Both the position numbers and the translations under genes were made by a program. DNA of 64,000 nucleotides from Burkholderiaceae bacterium (lineage in GTDB: Bacteria; Pseudomonadota; Gammaproteobacteria; Burkholderiales; Burkholderiaceae_C): positions 3,596,001 through 3,660,000 of the forward strand of contig JACKLI010000001.1 in the NCBI GenBank assembly GCA_024235995.1, given 5' to 3'. The notes under the pieces were generated by a model that did no database searches, was not told the DNA's origin, and saw only the letters and a list, made by a program, of their open reading frames with translations. The first letter of the stretch is position 1. Each line of letters begins with the position of its first letter. Below, one piece after another: positions 56,673 through 64,000 of this stretch.

Positions 56673-58304
56673 TCAGGCGACGATGCGGGTGGCCGACGCA
56701 TCCAGCTTGGGCGGCGTCTCGAAGGTGTGGAAGGGCGCCGGCGAGGGCACTTCCCACTCCAGGCCTTCGGCGCCTTCCCAGGGCTTCTGGGGCGCGGGCT
56801 CGCCCTTGCCGCGCAGCATGGGCAGCGCGACGGCGAAGAAGAAGTACAGCTGCGCGGCGCCGAAGAAGAAGGCGCCGATGGACGCGATCATGTTGAAGTC
56901 GGCGAACTGCATGGGGTAGTCGGCGTAGCGGCGCGGCATGCCGGCCAGGCCCAGGAAGTGCATCGGGAAGAAGGCGACGTTGAACGACACCATGGACCAC
57001 CAGAAGTGGATCTTGCCGCGCGTCTCGTTGTACATCACGCCGGTCCACTTGGGCGACCAGTAGTAGTAGGCGCCGAAGATGGCGAACAGCGAGCCGGCCA
57101 CCAGCACGTAGTGGAAGTGGGCGATGATGTAGTAGGTGTCCTGGATCTGGGTGTCGATCGGCACCACGGCCGGGATCACGCCGGTGAAGCCGCCGATGGT
57201 GAACACGAAGATGAAGCCCACGGCCCACAGCATGGGGGTCTCGAACGTCATGGAGCCGCGCCACATGGTGGCCGTCCAGTTGAACACCTTCACGCCGGTG
57301 GGAATGGCGATCAGCATGGTGCCGTACATGAAGAACAGCTGGCCCGTGACCGGCATGCCGACGGTGAACATGTGGTGCGCCCAGACGATCAGCGACAGCG
57401 TGGCGATGGAGGCCAGCGCGTAGACCATCGAGGTGTAGCCGAACAGCTTCTTGCGCGCGAAGGTGGGCACGATCTGGCTGATCATGCCGAAGGCCGGCAG
57501 GATCATGATGTAGACCTCGGGGTGGCCGAAGAACCAGAAGATGTGCTGGTACATCACCGGGTCGCCCCCGCCGGCGGCGTTGAAGAAGCTGGTGCCGAAG
57601 TGGCGGTCGGTCAGCGTCATGGTGATGGCGCCGGCGAACACCGGCATCACGGCGATCAGCAGGTAGGCGGTGATCAGCCAGCTCCAGCAGAACATGGGCA
57701 TCTTCATCAGCGTCATGCCGGGCGCGCGCATGTTCAGGATGGTGACGATGATGTTGATGGCGCCCATGATGGAGGACGCGCCCATGATGTGCAGCGAGAA
57801 GATGGCCGCGTCCAGCGACATCGGCATCTGCGCCGACAGCGGGGCGTACAGCGTCCAGCCGCCGGCGGGCGCGCCGCCGGGCATGAAGAAGGTGGACGCC
57901 AGCGTGATGCCGGCCGGGATCAGCAGCCAGAAGCTGAGGTTGTTCATGCGCGCGAAGGCCATGTCCGAGGCGCCGATCTGCAGCGGCACCATCCAGTTGG
58001 CGAAGCCCACGAAGGCCGGCATGATGGCGCCGAACACCATGATCAGCCCGTGCATGGTGGTGAACGAGTTGAACATCTCCGGGTTGACGATCTGCAGGCC
58101 GGGCTCGAACAGCTCGGCGCGGATCAGCATGGCCAGCAACCCGCCCACCATCAGCATGGTGAACGAGAACAGCAGGTACATCGTGCCGATGTCCTTGTGG
58201 TTGGTGGCGAACACCCAGCGGCGCCAGCCCGTCGGCGCGTGGCCGTGATCGTCATGCGCGTGATCGAGGTGACCGGCGTGGGGGTTGGGAAGTACGGCGC
58301 TCAT
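56673..58304 (-). CDS. ctaD: Cytochrome c oxidase subunit I
   Basis: Catalytic subunit of the aa3-type oxidase, 543 residues and twelve helices. Heme a and a3/CuB ligands are seen in FTTMHGLIMVFGAIMP, WFFGHPEVYIMILPAFG (with the cross-linked His-Tyr), VWAHHMFTVGM and YYIIAHFHYVLVAGS. The K-channel and D-channel segments are present (FANWMVPLQIGASDMAFARMNNLSFWL). It follows ctaC by 62 bp. Confidence 0.97.
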   Translation of the reverse strand: MSAVLPNPHAGHLDHAHDDHGHAPTGWRRWVFATNHKDIGTMYLLFSFTMLMVGGLLAMLIRAELFEPGLQIVNPEMFNSFTTMHGLIMVFGAIMPAFVGFANWMVPLQIGASDMAFARMNNLSFWLLIPAGITLASTFFMPGGAPAGGWTLYAPLSAQMPMSLDAAIFSLHIMGASSIMGAINIIVTILNMRAPGMTLMKMPMFCWSWLITAYLLIAVMPVFAGAITMTLTDRHFGTSFFNAAGGGDPVMYQHIFWFFGHPEVYIMILPAFGMISQIVPTFARKKLFGYTSMVYALASIATLSLIVWAHHMFTVGMPVTGQLFFMYGTMLIAIPTGVKVFNWTATMWRGSMTFETPMLWAVGFIFVFTIGGFTGVIPAVVPIDTQIQDTYYIIAHFHYVLVAGSLFAIFGAYYYWSPKWTGVMYNETRGKIHFWWSMVSFNVAFFPMHFLGLAGMPRRYADYPMQFADFNMIASIGAFFFGAAQLYFFFAVALPMLRGKGEPAPQKPWEGAEGLEWEVPSPAPFHTFETPPKLDASATRIVA

Positions 58305-58366
58305 GGAGATTTCTCCGGATATCAGGCTTGTTCGATGGAAGGGGCGTCAGGAGGCGGCGGCCCGGC

Positions 58367-59557
58367 TCAACCGGGGAACTTGCCGGTCCGGGCGGCCGCG
58401 AACTGGGACGGCTGGACGAGCTGCCCGGTCGCATTGCTCCAGTGGTTCTTGGTGTAGGTGACCACCGCGGCCAGTTCCACGTCGGACAGTTGCTTCCAGG
58501 AAGGCATGGCGCCGTTCAGGCGGCCTTCCAGCACCACGTGCATCTGCTCGGCCGCCGGGCCGTTGACGATGGCGCTGCCGTCCAGCGGCTTGATGGCCCC
58601 GCCGCCCTTGCCGTTTTCCTGGTGGCAGGCGGCGCAGTTGGCGGCGTACACCTTGGCGCCGCGGGCCTCCAGCTCGGCCAGGGTCCAGACCTTGCCGGGG
58701 TCGTCGGCGGCCGCGGCCATCTTCTTGTTCTGCGCCTCGACCCACGCGGTGTACTCTTCCTGCGGCAGCACCTTCACGTGGATGGGCATGTAGGCGTGCT
58801 CCTTGCCGCACAGCTCGGCGCACTGGCCGTAGTAGTCGCCCGCCTTCTCGGCGCGGAACCAGGTGTCGCGCACGAAGCCGGGAATGGCGTCCTGCTTGAC
58901 GCCGAAGGCCGGCACGAACCAGGCGTGGATCACGTCGTTGGCCGTGACGATGACGCGCACCTTCTTGTTCACCGGCACCACCAGCGGGTGGTCGACCTTC
59001 AGCAGGTAGTCGTCGCCGGCCGGGGTGCCGGCGTCCGACAGCGCGCGCTGCGACGAGTCGAGCGTGGACAGGAAGGAAATGCCCTCGCCCTCGCCCGTCA
59101 GGTAGTCGTAGCCCCACTTCCACTGGTAGCCGGTGGCCTTGATGGTGAGGTCGGGGTTGCTGGTGTCCTTCTGCGCGATGATGACCTTGGTGGCCGGCGC
59201 CGCCATGCCGATGACGATGAGGAACGGCACCACGGTCCAGGCGATCTCGACCACCAGCGACTCGTGGAAGTGCGCCGACTTGGCGCCGCGCGACTTGCGG
59301 TGGTGCCAGATGGAGTACGACATGACGCCGAACACGCCGATGAAGATCACCGTGCAGATGATCAGCAGCATCCAGTGCAGCTCGTGCTGGGCCTGCGAGA
59401 TCTGGGTGACGCCGGTCGTCAGGTTGAGCTGATTCACGCCCGGGCCACCGGGCAGATCGTTCACCTTGGCCGCGTGCGCGGCGGTGGCGGCCCAAGCCAT
59501 CAGTGCGACGGCGCTGTGGCCGGCCATGCCCGCCACGGTTTTCATCATGCTCTTCAT
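58367..59557 (-). CDS. ctaC: Cytochrome c oxidase subunit II with fused cytochrome c domain (caa3-type)
   Basis: Subunit of 396 residues. After a signal peptide and two helices, the CuA site has His211, CAELC (Cys246/Cys250), His254 and Met257. A C-terminal extension of about 100 residues carries a heme-c motif CAACH (308-312) and a distal methionine in NGAMPSWKQL, as in caa3 oxidases. It is the first gene of the cluster, so the main promoter lies in the 226-bp gap upstream. Confidence 0.96.
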   Translation of the reverse strand: MKSMMKTVAGMAGHSAVALMAWAATAAHAAKVNDLPGGPGVNQLNLTTGVTQISQAQHELHWMLLIICTVIFIGVFGVMSYSIWHHRKSRGAKSAHFHESLVVEIAWTVVPFLIVIGMAAPATKVIIAQKDTSNPDLTIKATGYQWKWGYDYLTGEGEGISFLSTLDSSQRALSDAGTPAGDDYLLKVDHPLVVPVNKKVRVIVTANDVIHAWFVPAFGVKQDAIPGFVRDTWFRAEKAGDYYGQCAELCGKEHAYMPIHVKVLPQEEYTAWVEAQNKKMAAAADDPGKVWTLAELEARGAKVYAANCAACHQENGKGGGAIKPLDGSAIVNGPAAEQMHVVLEGRLNGAMPSWKQLSDVELAAVVTYTKNHWSNATGQLVQPSQFAAARTGKFPG

Positions 59558-59732
59558 CGTGTCACGTCTTCCACAAACACAAACCTTATGCGCCCGTTGG
59601 CCGGCGGCCACGAGACACCCGGACCGCAGCAGGCACTGCCATCGCGCCAGGCCCTGCCCGTGCGTCGCATCACGCATCGTCGGTCATTGCAGCGCGGCAA
59701 CCCGCGGCGCCGCGCCTTCCATGCGTGGTTGG

Positions 59733-59761
59733 ACATAAGTTTAACCGACTCGCAACTCCAA
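59733..59761 (-). promoter_or_regulatory. Possible promoter of the cytochrome oxidase cluster
   Basis: On the minus strand TTGGAG (59761-59756) and TTATGT (59738-59733) are 17 bp apart, in the 226-bp gap between the methyltransferase and ctaC genes. This is the most AT-rich part of that gap. The hexamers are only partial matches, so this is tentative. Confidence 0.35.
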
Positions 59762-59783
59762 TCTCGACGTTCCGTGACAAATC

Positions 59784-60701
59784 TCAAGGCTTGCGCACCG
59801 GCGCGGAACTCTCGCGCAACGATGCGCGCGTGCGGTGCACCGTCAGTCCCTCGCGCGGCGCGCCGCGCTGCGCCGAGGGCCGCAGCGCGTGGCCGTAGAT
59901 GATTTCGAACGTCAATTCGAGCGGCGCACCGGCGTCCCCCCGCAGCCGTTGGTCCAGCCCCGCCTCCAGGCGCCGCCGCCACGCGGGGGCGCGCAGGCCG
60001 CCGAAGCGCTGCGGATGCAGGTTGCGCCCCAGCCCGCGCAGCTCGGCCAGCAGGCGCGCCGGCGTGTCGAAGGACAGCGTGATGTGCTCCATGTCCATCA
60101 CCGGATCGGCAAAGCCGGCCATGGCCAGCTGGTCGCCCCAGTCGTGCATGTCGGTGAAGTCCTGCACCGGCGGCGGCCAGCCCTGCTCGGCGTACAGCGC
60201 ACGCAGCTCGCGCAGGGTGTCGGGCCCGAAGCACGAGAACATCAGAAAGCCGTCGGGCGCCAGCGCGCGCCGCCATTCGGCCATCAGCGCCTGCGGGTCG
60301 GCGTGGTGGTGGGCCAGCATGTTGGCCCAAAGCAACTGCGCGGCACCCTCCGGCGCGGCGCGCACCACCTGCACGCCGGGTGCCCCCCGGCGCCCGGGCA
60401 GCAGGCGTTGCCACCAGTGCTTTGCTCCTGATTCGGAAGCATCTGGCGCGCTCTGTGCCTGGGCTACGACCTCGAAACACTCCGCATCCGGGTAGTGCGC
60501 CGCCACCCGCGCGCGCGCCTGCTGGCCGCCGCCCACGGGCTCCCAGTGCACCCACTGGGTGACGGGCAGGCGAATCCAGGGCAGGCGCTCGGCCATGCGG
60601 CGGGCCACCTCCTGGTGCAGCCAGGGCGAATCGGGGTGGGGCAACGCGGCCCAGCGCCGGGCGGCGACGGGGTCGATGGTGGGGGGGCGATCGGAAGGCA
60701 T
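59784..60701 (-). CDS. SAM-dependent methyltransferase, BioC-like
   Basis: Protein of 305 residues with a class I methyltransferase core. The opening RRWAALPHPDSPWLHQEVARRMAERL resembles BioC-like proteins. LLWANMLAHHHADPQALMAEWRRALAPDGFLMFSCFGPDTLRELRALYAEQGW matches BioC's 'VLKPGG…F-FGPDTLKELR' region, and DMHDWGDQLAMAGFADPVMDME follows. The usual GxGxG SAM loop is not evident: the segment that should hold it is partly made of a 60-bp repeat (residues about 75-94). Function in biotin synthesis is therefore uncertain. Confidence 0.72.
   Translation of the reverse strand: MPSDRPPTIDPVAARRWAALPHPDSPWLHQEVARRMAERLPWIRLPVTQWVHWEPVGGGQQARARVAAHYPDAECFEVVAQAQSAPDASESGAKHWWQRLLPGRRGAPGVQVVRAAPEGAAQLLWANMLAHHHADPQALMAEWRRALAPDGFLMFSCFGPDTLRELRALYAEQGWPPPVQDFTDMHDWGDQLAMAGFADPVMDMEHITLSFDTPARLLAELRGLGRNLHPQRFGGLRAPAWRRRLEAGLDQRLRGDAGAPLELTFEIIYGHALRPSAQRGAPREGLTVHRTRASLRESSAPVRKP
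60420..60477 (+). repeat. 60-bp dispersed repeat, copy I (inside the methyltransferase)
   Basis: CTCCTGATTCGGAAGCATCT, GGCGCGCTCTGTGCCTGGGC, then TACGACCTCGAAAC. It resembles copy E (GGAGCATCTGGCGC). It stays in frame and encodes a stretch around APDASESGAKHWW. Confidence 0.5.
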
Positions 60702-60776
60702 GGGCTTGCCGCCGCAGTATATTGACCCGCACCCCGACCCACCCCACCCACCCCGTCGCCGCGCACGCCGCCCCCG

Positions 60777-61478
60777 ATGCTCGCCCGCCTGCTCTCCCCC
60801 GGCGCCTGGCCCAGCCGCTGCGCCGTCTGCCACCGCTGGCCCGCGCAGACCATCTGCCCGAGCTGCGCTGGGCGTTTTGCCCCGGCGCAGGCGCGCTGCC
60901 CAACCTGCGCGCTGCCGGTGGCGCCGGGCGTGACGCGCTGCGGCGCCTGCCTGGCGGCGCCCCCGCCGCTGGAGCGCTGCCTGGTCGCCGCCGCCTACCA
61001 GTGGCCATGGTCGGGGCTGATCGCGCGGCTGAAGTTCCAGCAGGACGTGGGCCTGGCCGGGCCGCTGGCCGCCCTGCTGCGGCAGGCACCGGGCGTGGCC
61101 GAGGCGCTGGCGCAGGCCGACTGGGTGCTGCCCATGCCGCTGGCGCGCGAGCGCCTGGCCGAGCGCGGCCACAACCCGGCGCTGCTGCTGGCACGCGCCC
61201 TGGCGCCCGAGCGTTGCCGAAGCGCCTGGCTGCTGCGCGTGCGCGACACCCCGCCGCAGCGCGGCCTGAGCCGCGCCGAGCGCCTGCGCAACGTGCGCGG
61301 CGCCTTCGCGCTGGCGCCGCGCCACGCGGGCGCGCTGCAGGGGCGGTGCGTGGTGCTGGTCGACGACGTGATGACCACCGGCGCCAGCCTGAACGAGGCG
61401 GCCCGCACCCTGCGCCAAGCCGCCGCGCCGGCGCACGTCACCGCGCTGGCGCTGGCACGCACCGAAATGCCGGACTGA
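60777..61478 (+). CDS. comF: ComF family phosphoribosyltransferase-like protein
   Basis: Protein of 233 residues with an N-terminal cysteine-rich zinc region (RCAVCHRW, ICPSCAGRF, RCPTCALPV, RCGACLAAP) and a C-terminal PRPP-binding domain with VVLVDDVMTTGASLNEAARTL. Relatives are needed for DNA uptake in competent bacteria, although the reaction is not known. It is divergent from the methyltransferase gene, with trmL 15 bp downstream. Confidence 0.9.
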   Translation: MLARLLSPGAWPSRCAVCHRWPAQTICPSCAGRFAPAQARCPTCALPVAPGVTRCGACLAAPPPLERCLVAAAYQWPWSGLIARLKFQQDVGLAGPLAALLRQAPGVAEALAQADWVLPMPLARERLAERGHNPALLLARALAPERCRSAWLLRVRDTPPQRGLSRAERLRNVRGAFALAPRHAGALQGRCVVLVDDVMTTGASLNEAARTLRQAAAPAHVTALALARTEMPD

Positions 61479-61492
61479 GACAATCGCCGGCC

Positions 61493-61969
61493 ATGTTCCA
61501 CATCGTCCTGGTCGAACCCGAGATCCCGCCCAACACCGGCAACGTCATCCGCCTGGCGGCCAACACCGGGTGCGACCTGCACCTGATCGAGCCGCTGGGC
61601 TTTTCGATGGACGACAAGCTGCTGCGCCGCGCGGGGCTGGACTACCACGAGTACACCGCCGTGCGCCGCCACGCCGGCTGGGACGCCTTCGTCGCCGCCG
61701 AGCGGCCCGACGCGGCGCGGCTGTTCGCGCTCACCACCCAGGGCACGCGCCGGCTGCACGAGGTGGCGTTCGCCCCCGGCGACTGGCTGGTGTTCGGCTC
61801 CGAGACGCGGGGCTTGCCGCCGGCCCTGCGCGCGCGCCTGGCGCCCCGGCAGCAGCTGCGCCTGCCCATGCGGCCCGATCAGCGCAGCCTGAACCTGTCC
61901 AACGCCGTGGCCGTCAGCGTGTTCGAGGCCTGGCGCCAGAACGGCTTTGCCGGCGCCGCCCAGGCGTGA
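61493..61969 (+). CDS. trmL: tRNA (cytidine/uridine-2'-O)-methyltransferase TrmL
   Basis: SPOUT-class enzyme of 158 residues that methylates the wobble ribose of certain leucine tRNAs. It opens MFHIVLVEPEIPPNTGNVIR and has the knot motifs LVFGSETRGLPPAL and LPMRPDQRSLNLSNAVAVSVFEAWRQ. It starts 15 bp after comF and converges on the MaoC-like gene. Confidence 0.93.
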   Translation: MFHIVLVEPEIPPNTGNVIRLAANTGCDLHLIEPLGFSMDDKLLRRAGLDYHEYTAVRRHAGWDAFVAAERPDAARLFALTTQGTRRLHEVAFAPGDWLVFGSETRGLPPALRARLAPRQQLRLPMRPDQRSLNLSNAVAVSVFEAWRQNGFAGAAQA

Positions 61970-61975
61970 AGGCAT

Positions 61976-62428
61976 TCAGGTGTAGTAGCGCGCCACCGTC
62001 TCGGCCACGCACACGGGCTTGTCGCTGCCCTCGCGCTCGAGGGTGTTTTGCCAGACCAGTTGCTGGCCGCCCTCGATGGGCGTGGCCTGCAGCAGCTGCA
62101 TGCGCGAGCGCAGGCGGCTGCCCACCGGCACGGGCGCGGTGAAGCGCACCTTGTTCAGCCCGTAGTTGACGCCCATGCGCACGTCGCCCACCTTCAGGGT
62201 GCGCTGCGAGAAGCCGGCCACCAGCGACAGCGTCAGAAAGCCGTGCGCGATGGGCGCGCCGAACGGCCCGGCGGCGGCGCGCTCGACATCGACGTGGATC
62301 CACTGGTGGTCGCCCGTGGCGTCGGCGAACTGGTTGATGTGCTGTTGGGTCACCGTGTGCCAGTCGCTCACGGCCACTTCCTGGCCGACGCAGGCGACCA
62401 GCTGGGCAAGGGTGTCGAAGGTTTTCAT
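61976..62428 (-). CDS. MaoC-like (R)-specific enoyl-CoA hydratase family protein
   Basis: Single hotdog domain of 150 residues. The hydratase motif is present as FADATGDHQWIHVDVERAAAGPFGAPIAHGFLTLSL, with the catalytic Asp and His. Members hydrate enoyl-CoA or act as dehydratases; the exact substrate is unknown. It is convergent with trmL (6-bp gap). Confidence 0.88.
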   Translation of the reverse strand: MKTFDTLAQLVACVGQEVAVSDWHTVTQQHINQFADATGDHQWIHVDVERAAAGPFGAPIAHGFLTLSLVAGFSQRTLKVGDVRMGVNYGLNKVRFTAPVPVGSRLRSRMQLLQATPIEGGQQLVWQNTLEREGSDKPVCVAETVARYYT

Positions 62429-62463
62429 GCGGGCAATTTACCGAAAGCGGGGGGCAAGATGAG

Positions 62464-63090
62464 TCATGGATGAGACTGGTCGAGCCAGCGGCACAGGTCC
62501 TGCCACTGCTCCAGGTCGCGCTGCACGCGGCCGGGCGCGACGTCGAACAGCGTCAGGCCGCGCGCCGCCAGGTGCACGTAGTTTTGCGTCGGCCGCAGCT
62601 GCGCCAGCACCGGCAGGCCCAGGTCGTGGGTGAACTGGCGCAACTGCTCGGCCGCCAGCGTGCGCTCGTCCACGCGCATGCCGACCAGGCCCAGCGCCGG
62701 CCCGCCGTGCCCGCGCAGGGCTTGCAGCTCGTCGATGAATTCGCGCGTGGCGTAGATGTCGAAGATGCTGGGCTGCAGCGGCACCAGCACGCGGTCGGCC
62801 AGGCGCAGGGCGTCCTTGAGCTGCAGGCCGCGCAGGCCGGCGGGCGTGTCCAGCACCACGTGGGTGGTGCCCCTGGGCGGGCGCACGATGAAGTCGCGCT
62901 GCACGTCCCAGGTGCCGATGGGACGGGCCGCCTCGGGGCGCAGGCCCAGCCACAGGCGCGCCGACTGCTGGCGATCCACGTCGCCCAGCATCACGGCGTG
63001 GCCGCGGCTGGCCCAGTAGCCCGCGACGTTGGTGGCCAGCGTGGACTTGCCCACGCCGCCCTTGGGATTGGCAATGACGACCACCGGCAT
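62464..63090 (-). CDS. ParA/MinD-like ATPase, orphan
   Basis: Deviant Walker A ATPase of 208 residues: PKGGVGKST at residues 9-17, VVLDTPAGLRGLQLKDALRLAD as Walker B region, and VPLQPSIFDIYATREF. It resembles short ParA-like proteins that are often encoded singly on betaproteobacterial chromosomes. No ParB or centromere-like repeats are nearby. Its cargo is unknown. Confidence 0.85.
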   Translation of the reverse strand: MPVVVIANPKGGVGKSTLATNVAGYWASRGHAVMLGDVDRQQSARLWLGLRPEAARPIGTWDVQRDFIVRPPRGTTHVVLDTPAGLRGLQLKDALRLADRVLVPLQPSIFDIYATREFIDELQALRGHGGPALGLVGMRVDERTLAAEQLRQFTHDLGLPVLAQLRPTQNYVHLAARGLTLFDVAPGRVQRDLEQWQDLCRWLDQSHP

Positions 63091-63295
63091 GACCCGCACC
63101 TCCTCGACCGAACAGGGTTGTGACGCGATGTTAGCCGCTTGCCGGCGCGCCGGGCGCCGGCGCCGCCCGCTCGATAAGATGCGCAGGCCTGCAAGCCCTT
63201 GCCCAGCGCCGCCATGGACCCGCGCCACCTTACGCCGCCCGCCTCGACCGACGTCCCGCGCGACTGAGCGCCCTCGCCTTCACCCCGCCGATCGC

Positions 63296-64000
63296 ATGGA
63301 ACACGCCCCGCCCTGGCTCGTCAACAGCTTCGTCTACCTGGCCGCCTCGGTGCTGGCGGTCACGCTGTCGCGCGCCATCGGCCTGGGCGCCATCATCGGC
63401 TACCTGGTGGCGGGCATCGTGATCGGGCCCTGGGGCCTGGGGCTGATCGCCAACGTGCAGGACATCCTGCACTTTGCCGAGTTCGGCGTGGTGCTGATGA
63501 TGTTCCTGGTCGGGCTGGAGCTGCAGCCGCGCCGCCTGTGGAGCCTGCGCCGCCCCATCTTCGGCTGGGGCAGCGCGCAGGTGCTGGCCTGCGCGCTGGC
63601 GATCGGCGCCGCCGCGCTGGCCCTGGGCGTGGCCTGGCGCACCGCCGTGGTGGCCGGGCTGGGCCTGGCGCTGTCCAGCACGGCGATTGCGCTGCAGGTG
63701 CTGGGCGAGCGCAACCTGATGCGCACCTCGTCCGGCCAGGCAGGCTTTTCCATCCTGCTGTTCCAGGACGTGGCCGCCATTCCCATCCTGGCGCTGCTGC
63801 CGCTGCTGGCGGCCCGCAGCGGCCTGCACGAGGCCGCCGCCGCCGGCCCGCGCTGGCTGGAGGCGCTGAACACCGTGGCCGCCATCGCCGCCATCGTGTT
63901 CGGCGGGCGCCTGTTGCTGCGCCCGGCGCTGCGCTGGATCGCCCGCAGCGGCTCGACCGAGCTGTTCACCGCCGCGGCCCTGCTGCTGCTGGTGGGCATT
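63296..64000 (+). CDS. Kef-type monovalent cation:proton antiporter, N-terminal part
   Basis: The gene starts at ATG 63296 and runs off the right edge after 235 codons. The visible part is membrane domain of the CPA2 family: MEHAPPWLVNSFVYLAASVL, GLGAIIGYLVAGIVIGPWGLGL, EFGVVLMMFLVGLELQPRRLWSLR and ALSSTAIALQVLGERNLM. This matches KefB/KefC potassium efflux proteins. Whether it has the C-terminal RCK domain cannot be seen. Confidence 0.88.
   Translation, partial: MEHAPPWLVNSFVYLAASVLAVTLSRAIGLGAIIGYLVAGIVIGPWGLGLIANVQDILHFAEFGVVLMMFLVGLELQPRRLWSLRRPIFGWGSAQVLACALAIGAAALALGVAWRTAVVAGLGLALSSTAIALQVLGERNLMRTSSGQAGFSILLFQDVAAIPILALLPLLAARSGLHEAAAAGPRWLEALNTVAAIAAIVFGGRLLLRPALRWIARSGSTELFTAAALLLLVGI

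Overview
The window is GC-rich DNA (close to 70% by eye) with the gene content and short repeats of a betaproteobacterium in or near the Comamonadaceae (Burkholderiales). Supporting signs are the aa3 cytochrome oxidase cluster with its small assembly genes (DUF2970, DUF2909, SCO, SURF1), two Bug-type receptors, two TRAP transporters, an rpoH gene under a CIRCE element, and short repeat families of a kind I associate with this group. No species can be named from the sequence alone.

Layout. 1-9.3 kb: an incomplete cyclic-nucleotide-domain protein, trxB, and the squalene/hopanoid genes hpnC, hpnD and hpnE, split by a three-gene ABC importer and a MenA/UbiA-like prenyltransferase. 9.3-11.7 kb: tRNA-Gly(CCC), a HipBA-like toxin-antitoxin pair and a GNAT acetyltransferase. 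11.9-20.3 kb: an HdeD-like membrane protein, a thioesterase, a fused oxoprolinase, and a divergent TRAP transporter that may carry pyroglutamate. 20.3-26.7 kb: rdgC, crcB and a livKHMGF importer; five 86-bp tandem repeats lie at the livM/livG junction. 26.9-30.5 kb: modE and modABC with a perfect ModE-type palindrome. 30.5-34.7 kb: a 270-bp element with 31-bp inverted ends and a second TRAP system. 34.8-38.9 kb: dxs-ispA-xseB, then CIRCE-rpoH. 39-50 kb: a Bug receptor, kynU, and a LysR-controlled Bug/M14-like/MHS-permease operon whose permease gene is broken by an insertion sequence, then a second LysR and a porin. 50-59.6 kb: the cytochrome c oxidase cluster from SCO back to ctaC. 59.8-64 kb: a methyltransferase, comF, trmL, a MaoC-like protein, a ParA-like ATPase and the start of a Kef-type antiporter.

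How it works together. Dxs and IspA feed isoprenoid synthesis. Farnesyl diphosphate is the substrate of HpnD (then HpnC and HpnE, to squalene) and also of CtaB, which makes heme O for CtaA and then cytochrome aa3. Much of the rest is high-affinity uptake (ABC, TRAP, Bug receptors), with enzymes next to the transporters that hint at the ligands.

The most unusual feature is two repeat families that sit inside genes as well as between them. One is an approximately 75-86 bp hairpin-rich element. It is inserted in frame in the oxoprolinase, supplies the start of livG, and is tandemly amplified into four 29-codon mini-ORFs joined by ATGA stop/start overlaps. The other is an AT-richer element of about 60 bp with roughly ten copies. 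It supplies the N-terminus of ModC, most of the SCO signal peptide and the end of CrcB, and adds short segments to HpnE and the methyltransferase.
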